Shown: positions 24,701 through 33,834 of the stretch, piece after piece | Layout of the letters: each line of letters starts with the position of its first letter | How positions within the stretch are numbered: position 1 is the stretch's first letter | NCBI RefSeq assembly: GCF_002234675.1 | Contig: NC_019862.2 | Location: 27,510,707 to 27,574,706, forward strand | Source of the DNA: Oryzias latipes | Lineage: Eukaryota > Chordata > Actinopteri > Beloniformes > Adrianichthyidae | Reading direction: 5' to 3' | DNA: 64,000 nucleotides | The notes under the pieces: generated by a model | Seen by the model: only the letters and a program-made list of their open reading frames with translations | Database searches by the model: none | What the model was told of the DNA's origin: nothing | Program-made: the position numbers and the translations under genes

Positions 24701-27700
24701 AAGATGAGCCAACAAAGAAAAGAACTTTCGGAAGATGCTGATTATGTTGATGCCAGAATTCTGCAAAAATGCATCCTCATTTATATATGAGGAAATCTGC
24801 TGTATTTCTGTCAAAAAAGGCAAAATAATTAAGTCACTTCTTGCAGGTGAATTTTTTTAAATCATAATTTCTCTTTTAACTTCATTTATACTTATAAAAT
24901 AAAATAAAACAGACATGAATGCATGAATTAAAAGGAGCACAAAAAATATTTTTTGCATTTGTTACAGAACAATCACAGTTCTGTAACAAATGAAAAATGT
25001 TTGTACTTTTTCAACAAAACACTAACGTAATATATGTTTATTTTCAGGATGTTTTATTTGAGCTTAAATCTTTGGTGTAATCAGTTTTTTTTTGACTGAT
25101 CTATTATACAGTTTCTGACTGTTTACATTTAAATTTTGTTCTTTAATTCGGTTCCTTTTACTTTTTTCCTCAAACATCTGTTGTAATAAAGTCAGACATG
25201 TCATTTTTAACCTAAAGAAGGATGGGTTAGTGGAATCTCTGCGCTTAGAGATTCTCTTTTCTGCTGAATAAAAGCAGGATGACTCCTACAGACTTCTACA
25301 ATGGCATCTGTTATTATTCATTAAAGAATATCTGACTCCACTTTACTTGATATTTCGTCTTTCATGGTGACTTTTAGTTGAGATTTCATCAATAATAATA
25401 ACTAAATGTTGGGCTCATAGCACCCAGCCCCATGCAGGGGGTTTGAAGCTGTGCAGACTGATGCTCTCAGGCAGCACTGTGCTCAAATGTTTTCACCAAT
25501 AATAATAAAAAAGGTGCATTCATTCACAATATGAAGTTGTGAAACACTTGTGAAAATTTAATCCAGAGAAAGTGAAACTACCGCTGGAAGGCAGGACATG
25601 TTCTTGTAATTGGAAGGAAAGTGGTGATAAGACAACTACAGCAAACACTCAGAAACTCATTTTGCTTAAGGATCCTATCAAGTATATCTATGTGAATGTG
25701 AGCTGCTGTTTGCTCCAAGGTGGATCAATAACCAGGTTTCCCCTCAGACAGGACCTAACTGTGTGCTGACTCCAGCTCTGCCCCGAGGATTTCACATTTC
25801 ACAGGTCACAGCTCTGGCGGCATGCTCCAAGAGCCGGGATCAAGGCAGGGATTTGGAAAAACCCAAGGCCAAATTCCATATGAGTAAGATCCATTGAGCA
25901 GACCGGTCTCGTCTGTCTTGATTATCCGTTTGAGCACAAAGACACACATGCAGAGAAGAATCCTCTGATCCATCCCATACTCTACACTCGAGAATCTGAC
26001 CTGTCCCATCAGAGTTCAGCTGGGTGAACTGGATCGGTTCAGGAATTCCTTTGTGTCTTCACCTGTTGGCCCTTTAGAAATACCAGCCAGAACTATTCAG
26101 AGGGGACTGGTTAAGCCCGGTGTTATGAAAAGTGTTCATTCTTTGATTTATTTTGAGCTATTTTACTTGTTTCTTCATTTGCTTTGCTGTGTTTCTACAC
26201 AGAAGTCAAACGTGTCATTCAGCTGGAAATGTAATATGGAAAGAGAAATTAAGGGGATTCAGGGATCTATGAATCCTCCAGAAAGAATCCAGTCCTCAAA
26301 GCTCTGCTCCTTACCGTCGGACACAGCATGAGGTTTGATTATGCAGCACGTGCAGTCTGTAAAGGTGGCTGTGTTGGAGGGTCCGTGGCCAATTGCAGAA
26401 GGGAAAAAGAATTCTAGCTCCTAAGAAAAACAAAGAAGAAGACTGGAAACGGAGCACATGTGGATACACTGCAAGGTTTTTCACAGAAAGCCCTTACTCT
26501 TGCTGCTGCATCGAGCGACTCGGAGCCGTGCCCGACATTTTGAAGGCCGTCTGTCCCAAAGTGAGCGCGGATGCTCTGTGGGGCCTCCCTCCGTGCTGCT
26601 GCAGAATCCGCGGGTCCCAGGAGCTTCCTCCAGACAGACGTGGCCTCGTCACCCATTATCTCCATAGCAACCACAGGGCCCGAGGACATAAACTGTACCA
26701 GGTTACTGCAAAATGGAGCAATAGGAAGCGAAGTAATGATTTGAATGGAAACACGGTAAAAAAACAGAGAAGTCTAATACGGAGAGAACTCACTTAAAGA
26801 AAGACTTGGACTGATGCTCCATGTAGAAGTCTGCAGCCTGGCTCCTGCAGTCCAGCAAAAGCAGGAAGCAAAGTTAATAGGAGACCAAAAGATTACAAAT
26901 ATCCTATAAAGTTGTTCGTTTTCTATTTAAAATAAAATAATGACACCACTTGAGACTTTAGTCATTTCAAAAACATTCAGCAGTCGCTGTATTTATCTCA
27001 ATAAAGCACATTTTTGTTTATTATTGTTAATAGATCTTAGGGGGGAAACGATTCATTTCTACAACGGATCGATTCATGTCGGAATTTGTGGCTGACGATA
27101 CGGTTCATATTGGATGTTGGTTCTGTCAAGGTGCAGGGGGGCTCGAGAGCCGGTAGGACCCAGAATGCAGAGGCAGGGGCACGTGGTTCAAGGGCAAGGG
27201 GTTTAATAGTAACAAAAAGCGCTGCAGAGCAGGATGACAAAACAAAACTAAAACTTACTGTGGCATGGCGAGGGACAAGGAACAAGGCATGAACACCATA
27301 ACAGGGGTACTGGACCAACACAGGAGGAAGGCAGAGACAAGACTTATATACAGACAGGGCAGACAAGACACAGGTGGACACGATCAGGGCTGAATGGGAA
27401 CCAAAGGAAGTAAAACTCAAGAAACCAGACAAGACAGGAGACTTTCAAAATAAAACAGGAAACAGAAACAAGACAGAACAAGGACCAAAAACAAGACAAC
27501 AAAATCAAATCATGACAGTACCCCCCCCTCAAGGAACCGCTCCGAGGTTCCAAAAGTCACATGAGGGGGGGGCCCCGGAGGATAAACCTCGACGGGCACA
27601 AGAGTCCGGAGAACGGCCGGGGGTCCGCGCCGTCCGGCGAGGCAGGTCCGGAGGACGGCCGGGGGCCGAGCGGTCCGGCGAGGCAGGTCCGGAGGACGGC

Positions 27701-30700
27701 CGGGGGGCCGTGCGGTCCGGCGAGGCAGGTCAGGCGTGGTGGAGTCGTCAGGCGTGGTGGAGTCGTCAGACGTGGTGGAGTCGTCAGGCGTGGTGGAGTC
27801 GTCAGGCGTGGGGGAGTCGTCAGGCGTGGTGGAGTCGTCAGGCGTGGTGGAGTCAGGCGTGGAGTCAGGCGTGGAGTCAGGCGTGGAGTCAGGCGTGGAG
27901 TCAGGCGTGGAGTCAGGCGTGGAGTCAGGCGTGGAGTCAGGCGTGGAGTCAGGCGTGGAGTCAGGCGTGGAGTCAGGCGTGGAGTCAGGCGTGGAGTCAG
28001 GCATGGAGTCAGGCATGGAGTCAGGCATGGAGTCAGGCTCCGGCGGGTCGGGCCAGCAGTCAGGCTCCGGCGGGTCGGGCCAGCAGTCAGGCTCCGGCGG
28101 GTCGGGCCAGCAGTCAGGCTCCGGCGGGTCGGGCCAGCAGTCAGGCTCCGGCGGGTCGGGCCAGCAGTCAGGCTCCGGCGGGTCGGGCCAGCAGTCAGGC
28201 TCCGGCGGGTCGGGCCAGCAGTCAGGCTCCGGCGGGTCGGGCCAGCAGTCAGGCTCCGGCGGGTCGGGCCAGCAGTCAGGCTCCGGTGGGTCGGGCCAGC
28301 AGTCAAGCTCTGGCGGGTCAGGCGTGGAGCCGAGCTCAGGCGGGTCAGGCGTGGAGCCGAGCTCAGGCGGGTCAGGCGTGGAGCCGAGCTCAGGCGGGTC
28401 AGGCGTGGCAGTGGAACCGGGGACCCATCGGGGCGCAGGCGGCACCCCCCTGGGAGCCGGGACGGGTCGGGGCGCAGGCGGCACCCCCCTGGGAGCTGGG
28501 ATGGGTCGGGGTGCAGGCGGCACCCCCCTGGGAGCCGGGACGGGTTGGGGTGCGTCCGGGACCACCACTGGACATGGCTGTGGTGCGTCCGGGACCACCA
28601 CTGGGGGAGGTTGTGGTGCATCCGGGACCACCACTGAACGTGGCTGTGGTGCATCCCGGACCACCACTGAACGTGACTGTGGGGGACGGCGGGGACGACG
28701 GCGACGTCGACCCCCCCTCATGGCGAGACGGCTCCCAGTTTAGTCCTGCTCTGCTGGGTCCAGAAAATTTGGTTGGTCCATTCTGTCAAGGTGCAGGGGG
28801 GCTCGAGAGCCGGTAGGACCCAGAATGCAGAGGCAGGGGCACGTGGTTCAAGGGCAAGGGGTTTAATAGTAACAAAAAGCGCTGCAGAGCAGGATGACAA
28901 AACAAAACTAAAACTTACTGTGGCATGGCGAGGGACAAGGAACAAGGCATGAACACCATAACAGGGGTACTGGACCAACACAGGAGGAAGGCAGGGACAA
29001 GACTTATATACAGACAGGGCAGACAAGACACAGGTGGACACGATCAGGGCTGAATGGGAACCAAAGGAAGTAAAACTCAAGAAACCAGACAAGACAGGAG
29101 ACTTTCAAAATAAAACAGGAAACAGAAACAAGACAGAACAAGGACCAAAAACAAGACAACAAAATCAAATCATGACAGGTTCATTTTGAAAGAATCCGAT
29201 TGGAACCGATTCACTGACCCAAAACGGATCCAGAACATATTCAACCAGTGTGACTCATAGATAAATACCTGGTACTGAAAAGTTCAGGTGACGTTTTCCA
29301 GATTCCTTGTATTTCTTGCAAGATAATCAAGTGTAAATGAAATATGTGTACAAACAAACAAGTAAACAGAATGAATGTCAAATCCATTCACATTTTAGTT
29401 TCCTAAAGTTCAGTCCACTGTTGTTTTTCTACATCCAAAGAATCATGTCAGTAAATGTCTGACAGGTTGCTCCAGCACATCTGGAGGGTCATCGTGATCT
29501 CACCATGAAAGTCTGGTCATCTTAGCTTTGGTCACGATCAGGTTGGAGGAGTAAACCAATTCCATCACATCCCCGATCTTAGTCACAACATCTGGCTTTA
29601 TCAGAGCGAGAGTTCTGCACAGACGGAGACAGAAAACAGCTTCAGAGAAAACATCACAGCACCGTCACATAGTCTTCTTCAAGAACTCACAAAATGAGGG
29701 GAAAGATGAAAGAAACCTTTGACATAACTTTACTTCAGCGTCCTGTGGAGATGATGTTCACCTTTCTGATTTGCGTGTTTTAATCCTTCCATTAGCTTTG
29801 AACCCTCGCCATAATGCTGCCACCACAACACTGGTATGTGCAGCTTTTAAAGGGCCGACATCTCGCTATGCTTAAGCCTTTTACAGTAAACTATATCCAT
29901 GCGTATGACAATACCTTTGGTCCGCTAAACACATTTTTTGTCCCCCTGTCCCCAAGAACCCCCGCATAACTGGCCTCAATGACTACAGGCCTGTGGCACT
30001 CACGTCTGTAGTCATGAAGTCATTCGAGCGTCTGGTCCTCCCCCACCTCAAATCCTTCACCTCCCCCCTCCTGGACCCTCTGCAGTTCGCCTACAGAGCC
30101 AATAGGTCTGTAGACGATGCCATCAACCAGGCCCTACACTTCATCCTGCAGCACCTGGACTCCCCGGGAACCTATGCTAGGATTCTGTTCGTGGACTTCA
30201 GCTCTGCGTTCAATACCATCCTCCCCTCTCTGCTCCAGGAAAAGCTCCTCCAGCTCAACGTGCCTGACTCCACCTGCAGGTGGATCACTGACTTCCTAAT
30301 GGACCGGAGGCAGTGTGTGCGGCTGGGGAAGAATGTCTCCACCACCCAATGCATCAGCACAGGAACTCCACAGGGCTGTGTACTTTCCCCTCTGCTCTTC
30401 TCCCTGTACACTAACTGCTGCACCTCCAGCCATGACTCTGTCAAACTGATCAAGTTTGCAGATGACACCACCCTCATCGGACTCATCTCTAATGATGATG
30501 AGTCTGCCTATAGGAGGGAGGTGGACTGGCTGGGGTCGTGGTGCAGCATCAACAACCTGGAGCTGAACACCCAGAAGACAGTGGAGATGATCGTGGACTT
30601 CAGGAGAGTCACACCCCCCTCACCCCCTCTCACCCTGTCAGACTCTCCTATCAACCTAGTGGACTCTGTGCGTTTCCTCTGCACCACCATCACGCAGGAC

Positions 30701-33700
30701 CTCAAGTGGGAGCCATCCATCTGCTCTCTCCTCAAAAAGGCCCAGCAGAGGATGTACTTCCTGCGGCAGTTGAAGAAAGCCCGGCTGCCGGCCCAGATGA
30801 TGGTGCAGTTCTACACGGCCATCATTGAGTCCATCCTCACCTCCTCCATCACCGTGTGGTACACTAGTGCCACAACCAGGGACATTAACAGGCTACAGCG
30901 TATTGTGCGCTCAGCAGAGAAGGTGATCGGCTGCAGCCTCCCATCTGTCCAGGAACTATATGTCTCCAGAACCCGGGGACGTGCAGGCCGGATAGCTGCC
31001 GACCCTTCCCACCCTGGACATTCCCTACTGAAACTACTCCCTTCAGGCAGGAGGCTAAGGTCCATCAGGACCAGAACCTCCAGACACAAGAACAGTTTCT
31101 TTCCCTCTGCAGTCAGACTCTTAAACGCCCTGTAACCCCCCCCCCCCCCCCCTAAATTTCACTTCAATGTCCAATCAGTCACCAGCCCACTACCTGCACC
31201 TTGAACATTCTCAGTTTGCACTGTTTTGACACCCCTTGCACTACTGACTCTATTTATATTTTTGTTCTGTCCATTTGTAAAAATGTTGTTGCTTACTGTT
31301 CTTCTGTTTTATGTTGCACATTTGCACCGAAACAAATTCCTACTCTGTGTAGCTACACAGAATATGGCAATAAAAACTTCTTGAATCCTTGAATCCTTTT
31401 TAGGAAATATTTGTTATTATCACAGCAATTTTTTTCTGCCCGGAAGTAAGACGACTTGATCTCTGAGGCTCCGCCTTTCCCTCCTTGAAGGTGCCGTCCA
31501 TTTCATGATGTCATTCTAGAGTCGGCCTCGGCGGCGTGTCTGTGTTTCACGCACACAAAGAAAAAAACGACATCCGAACTTTTGCAAAGATGGATGTGCA
31601 TTTTGGGCAAATTAAAAGGAAAGCGTTAAGCCGATCACCGCTAGCTCCACGGAGAAAGCGAGTGTGTGTTTGCCTGGGGTCAGTGCTGGCAGCGCAGACT
31701 CTTCCTCACTTTGTGACGTCACAAAGTGGATTGGGAGGGGCTGGTGCTCATAGTGCAGGTTTTTAGAGGAATACCCAGAGAACCGTGAATTAATCAGAAT
31801 ACCACTTTGGGTTTGTTTTTGTGAGGAATTCACATTATAATACACGTAAAAGCTCTAAAAAGTTGATTTTGCATGATATAGGCCTTTTAATGAAAATAAT
31901 ATTTTAATAAATTTTCATTCATATTAATATAACTTTTTTCTTAACAATCCTATTCACAAAGGCCGCCCGGAGTATTTTCTACGCCACAAATCTGATCTTT
32001 TTCCAGCCGCATTTTTTCTTCTGTTCCTGATTCACAACGATTTGATTAAAGAAATACTCAGAAGAGCAATTTTCAGCCTAATTTTCTTTCTATATGGACT
32101 CCATGATCAGAAAAATATCAAAAGAAAAAGTTGCAAACACCAAAAACACAATTTTCATTGAACGTGACTCGAACACACCTTCCACATAAAAGAGGGTGAG
32201 CCGCATGAAATCTTAAAAACCTAATGACTTGATATGATGCAGTCAATTTTGGTCACTTTTTCTATTTTTTTTAAAATCTTATGTGAATAATGATTACATC
32301 TTTTATCAGCAAAAATGTCTGCATAAAATAAAGTAAGATTGGGGGTGGGAATTCAAAAGATTTTACTTCTACCAACTCGTTTTTCAAGCACTTTATTACT
32401 TTCTGTTTATCATGTTTATGTCACTATTTTATTTTTTGTTAAAAAAAAAAAAACTCAAAGTACATTAATCAATCTTTATCTTTTTTTTCATTTATGATGC
32501 TTTATGGTGCCTTCAACTTTGATGTGTTTTATTAAAACATGAAGTTTGTAAAACTATTTACGTAAACAGTAATGTTTTCTGATTTCCACTGACCGCTTTA
32601 CATTTTTGAGGCGTCTGGAAAAAAGCTTCTCTTCCAGTCATTCTTTTCAAGAGCTTGCACATAAATCTGAATGGTATGTGCAGTAACTAGAGGGGATAAA
32701 AGAGACTTACGTGCAGCTTAACCAATCGTACCTTTCTTTTTTGCTGCCCAGCTTGTTTCTTGTGTACTGATCTCCATAATCTATCAGATTTAGCTGCCGG
32801 GAGAAAACATTCACTCGGTTCCCAACAAACAAATCCCGTGGATGGATGTCATCATACTTGATCCTTTTTAAAAATACCCGCTGGTTTTTCACATCGAACT
32901 GTAGAGTGATAAAAAAAAACACACACACACACTCAGACTTGTAGATTGTTCAATGATTTATACATTTGAGAAGGAGGCAAAGACTGCAATCACAACCTTT
33001 AAACTATTCAATGTGTTCAAAAGCTACAGAAAAGAAATCAGTAATCAGAAATAAGTGGAATTATAATAATTATTGTTTTTTTTACCATTTCCATGGAGCC
33101 ATCGTTGGGGTAATAGAACAGCTGGAAGCGTCTCATCAGAGCTGCGATGGGGTCAAACCATTCAGCTAGAAAAGCATAGCGATCCTCCTGAAGAGACAAG
33201 AAGTCAGTCAAATTCTAAACAGCAAGAAATAAAATGCAGTGGCGTGAATCCAGTAAAACGTTTGACTAAACTTCTGATGTATGTTCAACCATGTGAGATA
33301 CAATTAAGCCTTTAGCATTGCACAGCAGGGACCCCAGTGCCAGATTTGAATGTTAAACATACCAGTATTGGTGGGATTCTGCATTATTAGCATCACCAAG
33401 ACAGAAAGTGACCATAAAAAGGGGGGGTATTTCTACTATTATTTGTATCAGCCAACATATGTCGATGCAAACTGACCAATCAGAAAACATTTCCATAAAA
33501 ACAGCTTTTTAATTTGAAATCAAAAGCACATACTAGTGTTTATTCGTCGACTGCTAAACCCTGGATTGACCTGACACGCTTTGCTAAAATCTATATTCAA
33601 TTAAAACATGTTCCGTGCTATTAAACTTATTTATATTTCAGGAGAAATAATTACAAGACACACTTAGTTCCACAGAAGAGTTAGCACCTTGCTTTCCTAG

Positions 33701-33834
33701 ATCTGCTAAAAGTTGCTAAGCGGAGTTTAGCAAACAACAACATCTTCAATTTGTTCAAAATTAATTATACGTTTTATATCATTAAAGCGTTTTGGAACGT
33801 TTTTAAATAAAGAGGGGCGATAAACGCTTACCAT
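12762..33834 (-). CDS. nme7: Nucleoside diphosphate kinase family member 7
   Basis: Ciliary and centrosomal protein: an inner microtubule component of axonemes and an activator of the gamma-tubulin ring complex. Twelve coding exons, 5' to 3': 33834-33832, 33187-33086, 32898-32732, 29614-29504, 26844-26794, 26705-26498, 26420-26315, 19801-19737, 19610-19542, 19420-19319, 13342-13235, 12794-12762. They sum to 1,125 bases, 374 residues (human 376), with every phase matching. Exon 1 codes only the start Met. Residues 1-91 form the DM10 domain (VNVFSRQLNLIDYGDQYT). Two NDPK domains follow: TLALIKPD with NVGHGSES (catalytic-type His204), and CCIIKPHAVSDG with NAVHCTDLPEDG (His353). Both histidines align with those of human NME7. 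Introns hold an LTR element in the same orientation and an antisense LINE. Gene and convergent atp1b1 neighbour agree with human order. Confidence 0.96.
13343..14898. other. nme7 intron 11, no gene seen
   Basis: Unique-looking intronic sequence. Near 14360 there is ACCAATCAGATGCC followed by ATGTGGTGCC and a C-rich stretch, which recurs near 41967 inside a TIR element, so a fragment of that repeat is likely here. The sequence GCACGGCGAC occurs twice at 14584-14640. Confidence 0.4.
14899..15057 (-). other. Short ORF starting MPPKKPKQKV, possible repeat-protein start
   Basis: A 52-residue minus-strand ORF (ATG at 15057, TGA at 14899-14901) opens with MPPKKPKQKVQAVRQQ and continues ESSSDEEH. 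A lysine-rich start followed by an acidic serine patch is typical of N-termini of fish transposon or gag-like proteins, but I do not recognise a family. It lies in nme7 intron 11 and could be chance. No downstream continuation was found. Confidence 0.25.
15058..16954. other. nme7 intron 11, no feature supported
   Basis: No exon or intact element recognised. Short open frames occur on both strands with no family resemblance. Confidence 0.4.
16955..16981. repeat. (TCTA)n microsatellite
   Basis: About six and a half perfect copies of TCTA in nme7 intron 11. Confidence 0.9.
17027..17438. mobile_element. hAT-type miniature element, 412 bp, with 8-bp target duplication
   Basis: Left end TAGGGCTGCACGATA, right end TATTGTGCAGGCCTA, which are imperfect inverted repeats. 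It is flanked by identical 8-mers AATCACAG at 17019-17026 and 17439-17446. The inside is AT-rich with repeated GCGATA motifs and no ORF. A shorter relative with its own 8-bp duplication lies at 44678-44969. TAGGG-type ends with 8-bp duplications are characteristic of the hAT superfamily. Confidence 0.9.
17447..19318. other. nme7 intron 10-11 remainder, no feature supported
   Basis: No exon or recognisable element. The GC-richer patch at 18000-18560 has open frames on both strands but no splice-bounded conserved coding. Confidence 0.4.
20300..21064. other. nme7 intron 7, no feature supported
   Basis: No exon or repeat recognised between nme7 exon 8 and repeat copy B. Confidence 0.35.
21065..21545 (+). 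repeat. Dispersed repeat with ORF remnant, copy B
   Basis: Matches copy A from GACATAGTTTC through ATACTCAGAAACG. The start codon has become TTG (AAAATTGGCGAGCGATACTGG), and an ORF fragment reads GEENKFERGS then [12 protein letters not shown], so this copy cannot make the protein from its old start. It lies in nme7 intron 7. Confidence 0.65.
21546..23398. other. nme7 intron 7, no gene seen
   Basis: Intronic. An (AT)n tract sits near 22218. From about 23340 the sequence (CACCACCACCATGCTTTACA) resembles a fragment common in Tc1 transposase genes, but it is too short to call an element. Confidence 0.4.
23399..23434. repeat. Perfect 15-bp inverted repeat with 6-base loop
   Basis: GAATGCTGTATTTGG at 23399-23413 pairs with CCAAATACAGCATTC at 23420-23434 around the loop CTACCT. 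It lies in nme7 intron 7. Confidence 0.9.
23435..24955. other. nme7 intron 7, no feature supported
   Basis: AT-rich intronic sequence with no exon recognised. Open frames at 23717-24278 overlap on both strands and lack conserved features. Confidence 0.4.
24956..24992. repeat. Perfect 15-bp inverted repeat with 7-base loop
   Basis: CATTTGTTACAGAAC (24956-24970) pairs with GTTCTGTAACAAATG (24978-24992) around AATCACA. The arms extend further with mismatches in the flanking A/T runs. It lies in nme7 intron 7. Confidence 0.9.
24993..26314. other. nme7 intron 7, no feature supported
   Basis: AT-rich intronic DNA up to exon 7 (26315-26420). No exon or element recognised. Confidence 0.4.
27124..27517 (-). 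repeat. 3' LTR (minus orientation) of the LTR element
   Basis: Read on the minus strand it begins TGTCATGATTTG and ends GGGGGGCTCGAG reversed to CACCTTGACA. It contains the ORF stop TGA in its first eight bases and a TATATAAG box. It differs from the other LTR by A versus G at about 27332. Confidence 0.9.
27510..28721 (-). CDS. Proline-rich tandem-repeat protein of the LTR element
   Basis: A 403-residue ORF fills the interior of the LTR element in its sense direction. ATG at 28721 is 62 bases after the 5' LTR, and the stop TGA falls in the first bases of the 3' LTR. N-terminus arginine-rich (MRGGRRRRRPRRPP), then tandem blocks: about four of DAPQPRSVVVP-type 11-mers, three VPAPRGVPPAPRP 13-mers, four TPDPPELGS 9-mers, about ten CWPDPPEPD 9-mers, about fifteen DSTP 4-mers, seven DDSTTP 6-mers, and three arginine/proline-rich 14-mer-like blocks. 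It ends HVTFGTSERFLEGG. There is no zinc knuckle, protease or RT motif. It sits where gag would sit, but no gag homology is visible. The length and placement argue for a used reading frame; the plus strand is also open through much of the array, so the case is not proven. Confidence 0.55.
   Translation of the reverse strand: MRGGRRRRRPRRPPQSRSVVVRDAPQPRSVVVPDAPQPPPVVVPDAPQPCPVVVPDAPQPVPAPRGVPPAPRPIPAPRGVPPAPRPVPAPRGVPPAPRWVPGSTATPDPPELGSTPDPPELGSTPDPPELGSTPDPPELDCWPDPPEPDCWPDPPEPDCWPDPPEPDCWPDPPEPDCWPDPPEPDCWPDPPEPDCWPDPPEPDCWPDPPEPDCWPDPPEPDCWPDPPEPDSMPDSMPDSMPDSTPDSTPDSTPDSTPDSTPDSTPDSTPDSTPDSTPDSTPDSTPDSTPDSTTPDDSTTPDDSPTPDDSTTPDDSTTSDDSTTPDDSTTPDLPRRTARPPGRPPDLPRRTARPPAVLRTCLAGRRGPPAVLRTLVPVEVYPPGPPPHVTFGTSERFLEGGVLS
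27600..28690. repeat. Composite minisatellite: blocks with 42/41, 18, 12, 27, 27, 39 and 33-bp periods
   Basis: In plus-strand order: three roughly 42-bp units (42, 41, 42), seven 18-bp units (TCAGGCGTGGTGGAGTCG), about fifteen 12-bp units (TCAGGCGTGGAG), about ten 27-bp units with CTCCGGCGGGTCGGGCCAG, four 27-bp units with GTGGAGCCGAGCTCAGGC, three 39-bp units, and four 33-bp units with CCGGGACCACCACTG. TCAGGC is a shared seed across several blocks, suggesting successive amplification from one ancestor. Confidence 0.9.
28784..29177 (-). repeat. 5' LTR (minus orientation) of the LTR element
   Basis: Direct copy of 27124-27517. In the minus reading it precedes the ORF and carries the TATATAAG box that could start the element's transcript. 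Confidence 0.9.
29943..31397 (+). mobile_element. 5'-truncated LINE with open reverse-transcriptase C-terminal part
   Basis: An uninterrupted frame from the left edge (reading RITGLNDYRPVALTSVVMKS) to the TAA at 31133-31135 encodes about 390 residues of a fish non-LTR reverse transcriptase: YRPVALTS, FVDFSSAFNTI, STGTPQGCVLSPLLFSLYTN and the catalytic FADDTTL box are present in order, then the C-terminal HNSFFPSAVRLLN-like end. The endonuclease and the first RT motifs are missing, as usual for 5'-truncated copies. A C-rich tract (31136-31152) and 3' UTR follow, ending with the short repeat TTGAATCC TTGAATCC near 31381. CR1/L2/Rex1 clade is likely, exact clade not resolved. It lies in nme7 intron 3 in antisense. 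Confidence 0.88.
31398..31984. other. nme7 intron 3, GC-rich patch with a CRE-like palindrome
   Basis: No gene. A moderately GC-rich stretch (31440-31760) contains TTTGTGACGTCACAAA near 31708, a 16-bp palindrome centred on the CREB/ATF site TGACGTCA. It probably belongs to a repeat, as the flanks look transposon-like, but no second copy was found in the window. Confidence 0.4.
31985..32180 (+). repeat. 3' fragment of the [11 protein letters not shown]-type repeat (copy E)
   Basis: GTTCCTGATTCACAACGATTTGATTAAAGAAATACTCAGA and the following CCTAATTTTCTT to TTTTCATTGAACG track the 3' ends of copies A and C. The ORF part is missing. Limits are approximate. Confidence 0.45.

Larger units (their letters stand above)
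27124..29177 (-). mobile_element. Non-autonomous LTR retrotransposon with a proline-rich repeat ORF
   Basis: Two 394-bp direct repeats (27124-27517 and 28784-29177) begin TGTCA and end TGACA. By eye they differ at one base only. The whole is bounded by the 5-bp duplication GGTTC (27119-27123 and 29178-29182). Orientation is minus: a polypurine tract GAGGGGGGGG reads into the 27124-27517 LTR, and each LTR has a TATATAAG box on that strand (27342-27350 in the left copy). A TGG at 28778-28780, just inside the other LTR, may open the primer-binding site. The 1,266-bp interior has no protease, reverse transcriptase or integrase; it is one repeat-built ORF. Near-identical LTRs imply a recent insertion, and mobilisation would need proteins from another element. 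It lies in nme7 intron 4, sense to nme7. Confidence 0.92.

Noticed and set aside
27557-28654. Second minus-strand ORF of 365 codons (TRRSLTAGP repeats)
   Set aside because: Same array in another frame. It starts inside the array and ends before the LTR, unlike the 403-codon frame that spans the interior.
27374-28816. Plus-strand 480-codon ORF as a gene
   Set aside because: It runs from inside one LTR through the repeat array into the other LTR, against the element's orientation. It is a by-product of stop-free repeats with periods divisible by three.
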